64,000 bases of DNA from Mimachlamys varia (lineage: Eukaryota; Mollusca; Bivalvia; Pectinida; Pectinidae). Location: positions 9,741,625 to 9,805,624 of the forward strand of contig OX392542.1 in NCBI GenBank assembly GCA_947623455.1, read 5' to 3'. A program made the position numbers and the translations under genes. The notes beneath the pieces are model-generated. The model searched no databases and had not been told where the DNA came from. It worked only from the letters and a program-made list of their open reading frames with translations. Of this stretch, positions 15,401 through 30,000 are shown piece after piece; position 1 is the first letter of the stretch, and the number at the start of each line of letters is the position of its first letter.

Positions 15401-18400
15401 TGAATGTTAAAGGGATTATCTCCCTTGAGTCTTACCCGGTAATGGGTCGTATGGCGGTGTGAGAGGATATATCATGGCGGACAAGGTCCACTGGGACTCA
15501 TCAAACAGGTGTTTCTGTGGGTCGTGGTGGGGATGAATCATATCCTCACAGTATTTCAGTCCCACTGTTATCGTGTAACCAAGGATACCAGTCTCAAAGT
15601 CATTTGTTCCATTCCAGTTGGCTGAAAATTAAAATGTCAATGTTTTTGGATAAAGAAAAATTGATGATAAAAACACTAACTTGTTAACTTCCGAGTTTGG
15701 AGAGAATATCCTTACTAATAAACAAATTTCAGCCGAATGGCTGACAAACGTGGTATCACTTGAAATAATAAGATAATACCATTTAACAAACATGCAAAGT
15801 ATTTTGGACAATTTTCATTTGTCACTTTTTTAATTTGATGTTTGCCATTTTCATGAATCAACTGACAAAAGGAAATTAATCCGTTTATGGGTTTGTATTG
15901 AAAATTTCATGAAAATCAGTGTGATTCTTTTATACTTATTGTGCTCAAACCATTTGTGGGTATGTCTTTGCTGTCAACAGTGTAAGAGTGTAAGGTTTAC
16001 AAAGGACACATGTACCGACTCAAACAGAATACCTGAGATATAACGGTTGGCACGAGTGTACAGCGTCTCATCTCCGGGATCATTGCCGTTGAGGATTGTA
16101 GTAGATCCTGGACCATCAATGATGATCCTGAAATAACAGAAAGGATGAAAAATGATGGGCAGAGTAATTTATTATAACCAGGAGGATCAACTGGAGGGAA
16201 GGTTTAACTTATTCATCCCTGATAAAACGTTTAATCTCTAGGTAGGTATATACATAATATTTTATTATAACATTTTAAGGGTGAATGAGCTCAAATTACT
16301 TTTAAAGTGAATGTAAAAACCATACAAATTCTGGGCTGGTTAAATTATCCAATTATGAAAACCTTGACTTGTTAAATTATCCAATTATGAAATACCTGGA
16401 CTTGTTAAATTATCCAATTATGAAATACTTTGACTTGTTAAATTATCCAATTATGAAATACCTTGACTTGTTAAAATATCCAATTATGAAATACCTGGAC
16501 TTGTTAAATTATCCAATTATGAAATATCTGGACTTGTTAAATTATCCAATTATGAAATACCTAGGCTCGTTAAATTATCCAATTATGAAATACCTGGTCT
16601 CTTTTAATTATCCAATTACGAAATACCTAACAAGTTGATGATACAAAATTTCAAATGACATTTTTCAGAAACAATGGAAAAGATTTTACAACATTTTGTA
16701 TTTTTTATCTTTAACTTACCTTTTTAAATCACAAAACATGTACTTCCTATAATTTCAATATTTTTAATATTAAAACTACATGTATATTGAATTTTAAAGT
16801 CACCTTTTTGCAGATATTCAAGCTCATTCATTCATGAACAGCTGAGCTCTGGTTTATTTGGATATCTGGATTTTGCAGTCAAAACAAACAAGAAACGAAA
16901 ATCTTTTTGACATTTAAACTAGGATGAAATATTTAATTTTGTCTTACCTGTGGTTAGAAACTCTACTGGACATTCCAACACAGCGAGGCAGCCAGTCTGG
17001 TCTGTCCTCTGGGATCTGAGTGGAACAAGTGACGAACTCCAGTCGGTCTTCCTTCACGTTCATCAACGCACCTAATAATGAGAGATGACATGTAATAACC
17101 TAGGTAAACTATCCTCAGTAACATCATTATACAGGGTCACTCAAATAATGCATGCACTCATATCAACATTCATTATGAAATGAAAATTAAGAACTCTCAA
17201 ATATACTGAATCCAGAAGCTTTTCCACTTTTCAAGAAAATTATTTCAGGTTCACTGTTCAAGAAAATGTTCTTTTTTGAAAAGATGTGAGTAAAAGGCCT
17301 TTGAATTCACTGAATAATGTTCAATAACGTAAGAATACTGGAAAGTGAAAATGATATCTCATTAATAATTTGATACTTGTATTTACCTGGTTCTGGAGGT
17401 GTAAAATCTGATATGATTGCCTCAGTGGAGATGATGTTCAGGTATTCCAGTGCATTGACGAGGCGCAGGTTAAAGAAGATCGTCATGTTGTGAATCAGTG
17501 AGAGACCAGTGTAGGAAAACTCCACAGCTAATCCAGTCCCTAGTCTCTCATAGTACTGGTACAGGCCAGACTGAAACAGGTGTCAAAGTTCAGACACTGA
17601 GATACAGGTCAGAGTTCACAGACTGTAACATGTGTCAAAGTTCAAACACTGAGATACAGGTTGGAGTTCACAGACTGTAACATGTGTCAAAGTTCAAACA
17701 CTGAGATACAGGTCAGAGTTCACAGACTGTAACATGTGTCAAAGTTCAAACACTGAAACAGGGCATAGTTCACAGATGGAAACAGATGTCAAAGTTCAAA
17801 GACTGAGATACAGGTCAGAGTTCACAGACTGTAACATGTGTCAACGTTCAAACACTGAGATACAGGTCAAAGTTCACAGACTGTAACATGTGTCAAAGTT
17901 CAAACACTGAGATACAGGTCAGAGTACTAGGTCACAGATGGAAACAGATGTCAAAGTTCAAAGACTGAGATACAGGTCAGAGTTCACAGACTGTAACATG
18001 TGTCAACGTTCAAACACTGAGATACAGGTCAGAGTTCACAGACTGTAACATGTGTCAACGTTCAAACACTGAGATACAGGTCAAAGTTCACAGACTGTAA
18101 CATGTGTTACAGTTCAAACACTCAGATACAGGTCAGAGTTTACAGATGGAAACAGATGTCAAAGTTCAAAGACTGAGATACAGGTCAGAGTTCACAGATG
18201 ATAACATGGGAAAGTTACCCGAGATACTAATTATAGAACTCACCTGTGACACTTTATGGTTGTGCCCTTCGATAGCATCCAACAGTTGACAGGTACCGCT
18301 GGAGCCAAAGTCGTAGTTTATACTCAGGCACTTGGTGTCAGGGAAGTTGGCACACTGTCGCATGCAATCCCCAGCCGTGTTAACCTGATTCAACTCCATA

Positions 18401-21400
18401 AACACCGGGCCAATCAGACGACCAAAGTGACCGCTGTTAAACAGGCCTAGGACCTTGATGTTGAGTGGGTCATTGCCTACAAAGAAATAGTATTGTTAGC
18501 AAACCGTCAATTATGTATCCGTATATACTGTATATTGCTGGTTATATTTCAATGGAGAAATAATTTCCCTGTGTTCCCAAACATCATAAAAAGCATGAAA
18601 TTAATACAAATTAAAAAATTAATTTCATGGATTAAATCTCCTATAAAGAATCTATTTGCTTGTTTAAGAACAAATTATGAAGATGCAACTACAAGTTGAT
18701 ATCATATTTTACATCATTTTCACAGTGTACTGTGAATGTACTTAATTTGACACACTCAAATTTAAGCACATAACCAAATTTTATCTGATAAGCACTATGA
18801 TGAATTGGTGCACTCATAACATTTGCTGTAGAAAGCAATATACTTACAGAAACTGTGATATATTAGAGCAATCATAACTTAGCGGAATGTTTTCAGCGCG
18901 AAATAGCCAAAATGAAATTACTGCTAAAATATGTGCATTTACATTACTTGGATACAATCATTTGTGCAAAAATATCTTATTTTTTTTTAAATATTTATTT
19001 CATTTGTTAAATTTTTTCCCCAATACAGTATTGTCTTCATTACATACCAATAAAGCTAATCCATAGTATATACCAGAACAGGTAATATTATAATAATTAA
19101 ACATTGTCAGTACTGCAATACACACCAAAAAAAAAAAATCTGATTAAATTGTACGAACTTTATCAACTTCATTGTATCTATAGAAACAGTATTCAATAGC
19201 GACTGACATTGAGCTTACAATACTATTCACCTTGATTAATAGTTCGACCTGGGCCCAGTTGTTCAAAAGATGATTAGCTTAATCAATGATTAGTGCAATT
19301 ATTAATTATCCTGTAGTTTTAAAATGAAACCATAGATTTAGTTATAACTTTGCAGATATCAACACCCTTATATTGTCAATTTATATACAAAATTTGAAGA
19401 TTGTAACTTTTTTATTGACAGAGTTATTCAAGATTGAAAATATGTCGTTAAATAGTGATTAAGCTAATCATCCTTTGAACAACTGGGCCCTGCTACTTAC
19501 TTATGTCTACATCGTGGAACCTCTTGTATAGGTTCACATCCTCCCACATCAACACTTGGTCTCCGTAAACCTCGCGTCCGTATCCAAGTGATACTTCTGC
19601 CGACTGAATCTCAGAGTCGTCAAAGACAACCACCGATGCTTTCATTTCTTCGGGATTGCTACTGGACAGGAAGGCTGCTCGGAACTGTCCTCCCGGGATG
19701 GTTACATCGTAGGTCGGTATCCAACACACGGCCTTCACTGCCGCACCAGCATCGTTTGCGACAGTCACAGTGAAATTCAAAGGCAGACCAGTAACAGACA
19801 TTCGCTAAAAAAAACATTCAGGGAAATTTAATGACAAATCATGCAGGATTCATTTTCTGTAAAAAAAATTATTTCATTCACATAATTATGTTAGGGTAAA
19901 ATTTTTTTTAAAAATTAATTAATAAAATTCTTGATTCTTTAAGTATTATCAAGTCAAATATTCTAATGTTCCAAAAAAGAATTTAACATCACTTGACATG
20001 CATCTGCCTTTCAAGACATTCCTGTAACATGTTGAACCGATTAGAGTTTGTCAGATGAGGTTTCCACAGATGCCAACACACCTCTTCGATCTGAACTAAG
20101 GGTCCCCCAAGTTCTTTGCCTGCCATCACATCTTTAGCTCCTGCTACCGTACCAACGTCTAACGTCATGGTAACTTCACTCTTGTCATCAGAGGCCTGCA
20201 GGGCTATCTCTACCATCGGCTCAGTGTAGTCTCGGCCAACCATCTGATGGACTGAACAGTAACTTGTGACCGCACTCGACTGAAAGGATTGCAAATGAAC
20301 AGGCTTTGTATCATCCCAAATATCATCAATACAAATAAATTTCCTGACCTCATCTGATACGCATTTTGGAATATTGAATTTAAAAGAAGTTTGCCTGTCA
20401 TAAATCAGGCATACTAATTCAAAATAAACAAAACTTTAATAAAAAATTGATTAAATACATATTCAACTGTTTAATGTATTAACAATTAACATATTCAACT
20501 ATTAAATACATCAACTACACATTCAATATTTGAATTATTATCAATTCAACTATTAAAATCATAAACAATATGTTTAATCATTAAGTTTATCAACTACACA
20601 TTAACATTAAATTCTTGAATTCTTTTAATATTACATAAATATTAATGTTCAACTATGAATGCTTTTACATTTAATTTAATACATTCAACTATCAAATGTG
20701 TTAATAACATATTCAACTCTTCACTATATTAAATACATATACAACCATTAAATTTATTAACTACAAAGTTGTCAACATTTAATTTTTTCAACTACATTAA
20801 TAATTATTTAAGTATTAAATTTAATCACTACAAGTAACAATAATTTGCACAATTCTGAAAGAACAAAATTACACAGAACACACCAAAACAGGAGACAGGA
20901 GAGATTTGAATATTCCACCAACATTCTCTAAATATCATTGCCCGGAAATTATATGGAGACAAGCCCCTGTGAGTATAGTAACCTACCCCACTGCCGTCGT
21001 CAGTTAAACTCTTGATCTCGGGCGGAGAATCATCAGGATCTGCTTTGGTGTTGTCGATGAGTTTCTTCATTATTGTTGGTGTGGCATAGGTAAACAGCTT
21101 TGTCTTAAACAGTGTCTTAACAATGGTAGTAAAACCAAGGTCAACTTCCAAGGTCACTAACGCGTACAGGTTCAGTTTGATAGGTGTCAATCGCAGATAC
21201 ATAGTCAACCTGTTGGTACAATTTGAGTTATTAATTACATAACAGCATTTTACTCAAACATACTTAGGCAATTCAAACAAATTACTTAACACAACATGAA
21301 AAACTTCTCGCAGAGGTCAGCGCTTCCCAAGAAGAAGGCTAAGACTTCGGTTTCGCAGGTACATGCTCAATCTTAGCCTAAGCCTCCCTTCAAGAGCAAC

Positions 21401-24400
21401 AAGGGGAAAGGTAAGAAGGGCAAAAATCCTCCTGGGGGCAAGAAGAAGGGTTCTTGACTACCTAAAAAACCTCAAGTTCAGCTTGACATCGTTGTTTCCA
21501 AGATCAGCGCATCAAGGAGAGCCATTAAGATAGTTCTAACCAATACAAACCCAACTAATGACCAGGAATATTTTCAATATATGCATCAATTTCATGCTGT
21601 AAATCATAAAATCTTAAAACAAACATCAACTTAAAAGACAAACGCTTGAGTGGCTAGTCGGACTGGTCATAGCAATTATACGGAAAATGTAAAGTATTTA
21701 CCAGCGTTATCAGGGAATTAGATTGTCTTAAGTCTGAGTATTATGATTTCCATTAGAACTTAATGAAGCTTTACTGTGTAGGTCGAAATGCTTCTCTAAT
21801 CAGCAAGACAAAAATTATCACTGAATTATATCAATCTGTGTACTGGTTAATCTGAAATTTTAGGAAATATCCTGTACAACATATTGCCAACAAATTGTAA
21901 TTTCAGCATAATTTACAGCATAATCACTTCTATTTATATTCTCTGCAGAAAGTTTCACTTACTTAACATCGATGGGGAATTTCTTGAAGCCAATTTCAGC
22001 AGTAGTTGGGAATCCCAAGTCCATGAGGTGTCCCTCCAGACGGAGCTTTCCATACAACGCAAAACCAATGCCAAGCTCACCCCAAATAGTCAGACCCCCA
22101 TATGGCTCCACCCCGCATATGGCTGCCATATCCATTATCTTGGCCCCGACCTCAAACTTCATTCCATAGTAACCGCCAGCACCAAAACCTGTTCAAATAT
22201 CATTCAGTTTTGTATGTCCCTGACCATTTGCTTCAAATGTTGTTTTCATTAAATTACCTCTGTCTTAATTAAGTTGCACAAAATAATGTATTCTTTTATT
22301 AAAAAGACAATGAAAACAAGGAGCCAAATAAAATGAAATCATACTTCGATCAAATATGAGGATGTATTCTAGGAACAAGCGTTCGACTAAATATTACTGA
22401 TCTTTAGAATTGATCACAAATCAATGTCTCTATCGGAATAAAAAACTTGTATTTAAATACATTCTCTTATATGTCCAGAATAATCAATATTCATTTTAAA
22501 AAATATTTGTTTAACTTGCTATGCATTGAGAATAAGAACAGTATTCAGTTGATGTAGTTTTCTAACATCAGTTTTGGGACAAGAATGCAGTTCAGTCTAC
22601 TGAGTTTATCAACATAAGTGTTAACCTTGGAAATCTCCAATGAGAGTGATCTCCCTCATTCAATATTTCCAATGAGGGAAAAAGTGAATGAAATGCGACT
22701 TAAACTGCATTGCTCAATTTGTCTTTTCCATTTTATGTATCAAAATAACTTCAAATAGTATTCATTTGATCCAGACACATCTGTTATAGTCATTATTCAT
22801 ACCCTGCATTATCTAGGAGATCATTTGACCACAGGATGTGGATTTTGAATTTGGGTGAGTTTGGACTTGGATGAGGGAGATTTCGAGGGAGATTGGTAAA
22901 TTTAGGTCAAAATAAGGGAGTCTCCCTCGTAATGAGGGAGGGTTAATGGGTATGTATAAGGGATGTTGGTTTGTAATTATCTGGTGCATACTTACCAAAG
23001 GTCATGGGAACCAATCCTCCGACCAGGAAGAACTTAGAGTAACTAAACAGTTCAATGGTCTGTCTCGGGAAGCTGAAATCTCCTTTCAGTGTCACATCAA
23101 ATGATTTAAATATTCCATCAGAATCACTGAATAGCTTCTCAATAAAGTCAGAATACTGAAAAGTGAAAATGATATTTCATTAATAATGTCTGTTAATATG
23201 AAGGCGGTTGACACAAGCAAGGTTAACTGTAAAACTAGAAATGGCTGATGGCATCAATGCCCCCGCCCCCATATGAAATTAGTTCTTCATGCTTATTACG
23301 TATGCGAAATTTGATGACAATCGCATCAGTAGTTATTTAAATAAGCTGGTTACATTACATTACCATGGGACAGGACAGGACGAGACGGACATGGGTAACA
23401 CTATATGCCCCCCCCCCTCCCCGCATTTCATGGCGGGGGCATATATAATTATACCGAAGAATTATTTTTCCGATAATAGTGTGTTATGCAGTGAACATGA
23501 GTAGCCCTGTGACTGGCTGTAATTTTCAACTGTTCCTATTGTGACATTGCCTAGGACAATTACATGATGTCAGGGACTTCTGCATTGGAGTCAAAATGGC
23601 GGCCATTTTACATGTCAGTGTTGTATGAAAACTGTCCTTGACACAAATAAAAGTCACACATTTTGATAATGTGATCATAAGGATTGTACTCTGGTGTTCA
23701 TGTTCCTTTCATATTAGATCTATGAAACTTGTCACGATTATTTACTTTTTTATTGCCAGAGGCCCACTAAATTTGTTTCATAAATCTTGTTTGAAATGGC
23801 AATGCAAAAATATAATTATGAAATCCCTTATTTTTCCAAGTTTTTTAATTTTGATGATTTCCGGGATAGTCTTCCTCCATGAAATCAAAGGTCTGCAAAA
23901 TAATTGCTTGTTTGATAAAAAGTTATCAGAGTTTCATTGGGTACTCAGTTTTAAAGAATTCATTTATCCACAAAATTGTGTTTTGTTGTACTACAACATT
24001 TGGGCCCCAGATAAAAATCTGGCTTTACATGTACAGTGACCGTTGGCATATGTCTACAAGTAATTTCATATGGTGCTGGATACAAACCAGAGCCTTTCCC
24101 AGGTCATTCAGGTCTTTCATCAGCTGAGCCACTTCGAATGGGTCTACATTCTGGGTATCCAGCAAACCCTCCAGATCTCCGATCGTCATACAGGCGAGTT
24201 TACGACCAAGCATATTGATGCCTTCTTGTGAGAGCCCCTGACCTGCGACAAACGCTTGTTCTGCATGACCAGCAACATCTTGTACCGTTCCCAACATTCC
24301 TGTGATAGCATCACCTGAAGAGAAGAAATTTGAAAAGCTTGATTTTTTCTTCAAATACACCAAGATTAAATCAGGTAAGGTAGTAGTTAAATTCAATTAA

Positions 24401-27041
24401 TATAAAAGCCAATATTTTAGCGTGTGGAATTTTTCGCTTAGTCTGCCTCGATCCAAACTATTAACGATGTGGAAATATTTGGGCTGTCAGTCATGCTGTT
24501 ATGCACTGTGTATACTATAATACTATTATTCATTGTAGAGTTTGAGTAGTGTTAAATATATTTGTGAGTGGATATATTCGCAGTGATTTAACTCCAGCAA
24601 AATAAGCAAAAGTTTCCACACCGTGAAAAAATCCACTTTTACAGTATAGGGGATTTATGTCGTATATAATAGTGTAGAACTAGAAATGTCTGTGAGACCT
24701 AAATGCCCCCTTCCCCCATATGAAATTAGTTCTTCATGCTTAAATTATTACATATGCAAAGTTCGATAACAATCAGATCAGTAGTTATTTAGAAAAGCTG
24801 GTTACATTACTATGGGACGGGACGGACATGGGTAACACTATATGCCCTCCTCCCACCCCCCAAGAGTTCAAATGTGCCTTTAGGGTTGAATGAAATAGAC
24901 CTCGAGCTAATAAATCTATTTCTGTTAAGAATTATGGATGCTGAATATAAGACATTGGTGCAAAAATCAAGAAACCTAAAAGCATAGAATCTCCTGTCAT
25001 TTTCTGGACTTGGCGGTAGATTGGCATGATGATTTTCAGAGTGAAATTTCAAACAAGTTTTGTTAATTTATATAACACAAATGGACATGGCGAGTTTACA
25101 GCCTTCACCTGGTCGTGTTCTCCCTTATGTACTTACCCCCTTGTATGGTGACAGCCCCCTCTAGTTTCCCCGTGGTTGCTATGGTGAATGGGTTGCCAGT
25201 GCCCATGGCCTTGACGGCAGACTTTATTCCAATCTTATTGTCATCATCTCCTACATCGGCTCCAGCCAGGTTAGCAATCGATTGGGCCTCCTGTTAAATG
25301 TACAATATAAAGTGTTTAGTATTTATTGAGTTCAATATGACCTGTCAACACAGCTAGAAGAGGTCTTTAGAGCAAATAATATGTAGATACCGGTAATACA
25401 TGCAAATGGAAATGACAAAAAACAAACAAAAAGTTTGAAGTCAAAGGTCAACTAGGAGAGCAAATATGGTTAAGTTACGGAAGGATTGTACCTCATTTTG
25501 TCTGCGTATATGGTAGCACGCCCACAGTTAGTAGCAAACATTTTCTATAGTGCACATCAGCACCAGCAGCTGGTGTTAACTTTGAAACCTCCAATGAGGG
25601 AGATCTCCCTCATTCCATATTTCCAATTAGGGAGAAAGTGTGTGAAATACGACTCAAACAGCATTGCTCAATTTGTCTTTCCCATTTTATGTATCAAAAT
25701 AACTTGAAAAAGTATTCATTTGATCCAGACACACCTGTTATACTATACACACCCTGCAGTAACCGGGGCTTTATCACCCCTCTCTTTAGGTCTGGTAAAC
25801 GGACCTATTCCCAATGAAAAAAGTTGTGATTTTCCCCAAATTTCCTCTTAAAAATTCCCAATTCAGACACCTGAAAAAAAAATTGGTTGTTTAACATTGC
25901 TTGAGGAGCTTCTTTTGACATTGATTTTAATAAGTAACAAGAAAGATGGCTGTAAATGTCATGAGTACTGATCATGACAGTGCTTTAAATGATTTAGAAA
26001 AGAAATAATGTATTTAGTTGTTATAATGGTGTTTGTCATAATTTCCCAAATAGCTGTGATTATGTCCATCAATTTTTCCCAATTCGATCTCGGGGTCTGA
26101 TTCCCAAAACCCCCTGATAAAGCCCTGGTAACTAGGAGATCAATTGTCCACAGGATGTAGATTTTTGTTGGTCAGAGTTTGGACTTGGATGAGGGAGATT
26201 TGGAGGGTAATTTGTAAATTTTGGGCAAAATGAGGGTGTCTCCCTCGTGATGGGGGAGGGTTAATGGGTATGCAGCTACCGGGACTCTCCTGATATACAC
26301 AGATCATCAGCAATCCTTACCACATAAGCTCTATTCTGCTCCATAAATACTTCGTATTCTTCCTCTGTGGCACCTCTATCTCTCAGGATCTTTAGACCTC
26401 CATTCAAGTCGGAAACGTCCAGTCTGAAATGTAAAGAAGGGTTCATGAATGAGAAATCCAAAAGTTCAAGTAATCATGTAGATTTAGTAACGTCGAAAAA
26501 ACACCTGTATTTTTCAACATTATTTCTTAAAACAAATTTACATTTAGTATTTGCTGTTTGAAATATGTTGCATGTAGCTCAAGCCAGATTACAGATCCCA
26601 GCTTTATAACTAAAGGTATGAGAATCAACTCTCCTAAGGTGTCCAATAGCCATATTGCTGATGGATGGATACCCAATGGTCTCAGTAGAGATCCTCACAA
26701 TGTGTTGCACATAAGTATAGGAATAAAGGGTCAGCACCATCCATTGCAGTTGAGTTTTTATTGAAGGCAAGGATAAATCGTTGACATGTTTCGACCACTT
26801 GGTGGCTGTCATCAAGACTACTTTTACAAATTTCATATGCTATAAAGTACAATTTTGATCCCAGATTTATGAACAAAATTCCCTATCTCAAACATTTTAA
26901 GAACTGATAACATATAATGGCAATTTTATTGTATATGCAACAAAACATGACAAAATGTCTTTCCAACTGCCTATACATATCGAGTAGGGGTGGGCTTATT
27001 ACCAGACATCTCCCCAGTGCATAGGGAGAGTTCAAAAGTGT

Positions 27042-27072
<31 letters not shown>

Positions 27073-30000
27073 GGGGCTTATAAAACAGACATCTCCCCAG
27101 TGCTTAGGGGGATATCAAAAGTGGGGGATTGGCTTATTACCAAGCATGCACTTATTGCTGTTAAAATAGGTAATGTAACAGTGAAAAAAATCAAATGTAC
27201 TCTTGAGCATCTCGTTTCTGTATGGCACTCCTCCGTTTTCTTCGTCGAGTCGGAGCAGTACACGCCGAGTAAGGCAGGTATGTGTCTGTCATGATGTCTT
27301 GACTTTCACACACTTCTCCGTACAATTCACACACTTCCAGAGACAGACTGATCCGGAAATGGCTGGCTCCGACCTCCGTGACGGTGTAGTTCAGAGTGAA
27401 GGATGGTTTAACACCAATCGTCTGTGTCTGCTTCACACCTACAGAGGAAGAAAGGTTTCATCATTACAAGTTAAAAGCACTTGCATACAAAATAATAGCA
27501 CACAGAATCAAGAGATTATTACCCAAAAACAGCACAAAAATGTTGTGGGGCAAAAAAAGAAAGCCAAAAATGTCTGTAAGACATGAGTGCAATGATGCCA
27601 TGTATTATCAGTTGGTAAGTGTTTACATTGAATCGTGTGATGCAATACGTACAACGGGGCGGACATGGGTAACATTGTAAATATACCCCTACTCCAATTT
27701 TTGGCGGGGGAATAAAAACTTGCAGCAGAATGTGTATACTTTATTGACTGAAGTGTGGATTAATATACAGTTTTAATTAGGTTGAAAAATAACATAAATA
27801 CCCCGGCTAGACTTACCATTAATGGCACTCAGTGTTTTCGTCCATGCTTTGTTCTCCAGACTGAAGGTCAGGGTATCGGCACACTTGTCTGTCAAAAAGG
27901 TGAGTCTGATACGTCGTGCGCCCGGGACAAAGTTCATACTCATACAGCAGTCTATGCCGTCACACGTGTCCACGATCTTACAGTTAGCGGCCCCGTAGGT
28001 CGTCTGGTTGCCTACTGCACAAGCTGCAAGTACAAAAGACTGGTTTGTTTTACTGTTATTACGATAAAACATTTTTAGTTAGCTGTAGTACACAAGCAAA
28101 TTTTTGCTGCAGTTTAACATTTTGCCTTTCCATCTATATAAAGAGGGTGAATTCTGTCATTTCGGAGCATACAACAAACAGTAATACAATTCAAATATAT
28201 ATTGAAAATATACATATTTTAGCGGTTATCTTATTTTAATGGTTTCCTCACTGAAAACATTCGACTGAATCATGATTTTGCTAATTACAGTTCTGTATAT
28301 TGCTTTTCTGCAACAAGTATATTGTGTGTATATATCAATTCATCATAAAGCCTATCTTTTTAAATTGGACTATAATTACGCGATAAAGTTGAAGTGAGCC
28401 AAAATAGGTATGTTTATACAGTACAAAGTAACTACATGCAAAGGATGAAATTAAAACAAGGTGAATATAGATGTCTACTGGCGAACGGTTAAAGTTTGGC
28501 TGTTGTGTGAACGTTTCAAGGTATACAGTATTCAAAATGACTTATAAAGCAAGAATGATAATCAACCCTGCCCCCCATTCCTCATTCAACTGAAGATCTA
28601 GCTTGCAGAATTAAATTGAAAGTGTAAATATTTTCATTCATTCATATGTGTATACAGTAGAACCTGTCAAAACCAGGACCTGCCTAATCTGAAACCCTGT
28701 CTTTTCTGGCTTTATGTTTGAGTCCTGACATATACCTCTGTAAACCAAACACCTGTGTAAATCAACCTATAATGTTGGTCCCAGTGACTTCTGACTTAGA
28801 TATGTAATACTGTATATGTATGTTGATGAATGATATTACGCTAAAGTTTATTGGTATTGATGAGTGGTACTTACTTCCTGATCCTGATACAGCGGCACAT
28901 TCATCTCTTCTCCAGAAATCAAACGTCACCCCTGAAATAGAAAGCAATCCCAATATATACATTGTCTGTAGCAGGTGTAGTAATTCAACACATAGTATAG
29001 AATCTCTATTGCATTTCCACTTCAGTCAAAATTTATAAAATGAGTCTAGAAGTATTATCTTTTAAAGCTTAGCTGACTTAATAGAAAACGGGTATCCCTA
29101 CCAAATTAATGCTTTCCTCATATCCTGCTTAAAACATCATTTAACATCTGATATCAATTCAAGATTTGTGTTGGGGTTGATATTGTGGTAATATAGACTG
29201 AGAAACTAAAACTGTCTGAGACCCATCGACACTTAACTCATTAAGGGCAAAATAACAATGCAAAACTAGACACTCACGAAAAAATGAAAGTATCAAAACC
29301 AAAACTAAAAGCTAAAAATCTGCAAAAGAGTTTAAAATACTTCAACAACGAATGAATCGTTTATGAATTACATCATATCTAATTACAGAGATTAATGGAA
29401 TGTCAGTTATCAGATTAATTACACAGGAACTGTATTAAATAAACATTTTATAGATGTGACATAAAACCTGTCAAGTATGTTTGTTTGAAATCAGAACATT
29501 CAATCATCAAATGTTTGACCTTCATTGGTTGAACACATTGGGCATGACAATAAGATAAAGACAGAGTTAAGGTCAATATCAATTTTGCGGGCCTATATAA
29601 CTAAAATATCCAACTTGATAAAAGTTCATACATGGTAAATAATCTAAATATATACATTGGTTGCCAGGTATTGATACATGGATGTGTTGTTACTAAGCAA
29701 CTATATTCAATGTACCTCATCTTTACTTGACAACAATGAATGGGAAATGTCCCTTGGAAGGGAAGTTGGGCCGTAGGGTCACACACTTCATACTCCATAT
29801 GAGTGTTCAGGTATTAATGACTTGGTGATCTTACCTTGGAAGGGAAGTGGGGCCGTAGGGTCACACACTTCATACTCCATATGAGTGTTGTGGAGAACCT
29901 CAAAGTCATATTTACAGCTTGATTGTTCATAGCAGAGCTTGATGTCGGCGTCCAGAGAAAATCTCTTCAGACTCGGAATACTGATCACCGAGTATCTAAA

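Noticed and set aside
16369..16638. Plus-strand 89-residue open frame with YPIMKYLDLLN repeats
   Set aside because: It is a 33-bp minisatellite whose unit length is a multiple of three; no splice or start context.
21884..22252. Plus-strand 122-residue open frame
   Set aside because: It is the antisense shadow of exon 21963-22188, whose minus-strand frame continues the gene across both splice sites.
23638..24039. Plus-strand 133-residue open frame
   Set aside because: Unusual composition rich in Ile, Phe and Lys as expected from AT-rich intron; no family features.
26770..26825. Hammerhead-ribozyme-like text on the minus strand (TTGATGA...GTGGTCGAAAC)
   Set aside because: The catalytic CUGAUGA core is altered (TTGATGA) and I could not pair the outer stem; resemblance is too weak.
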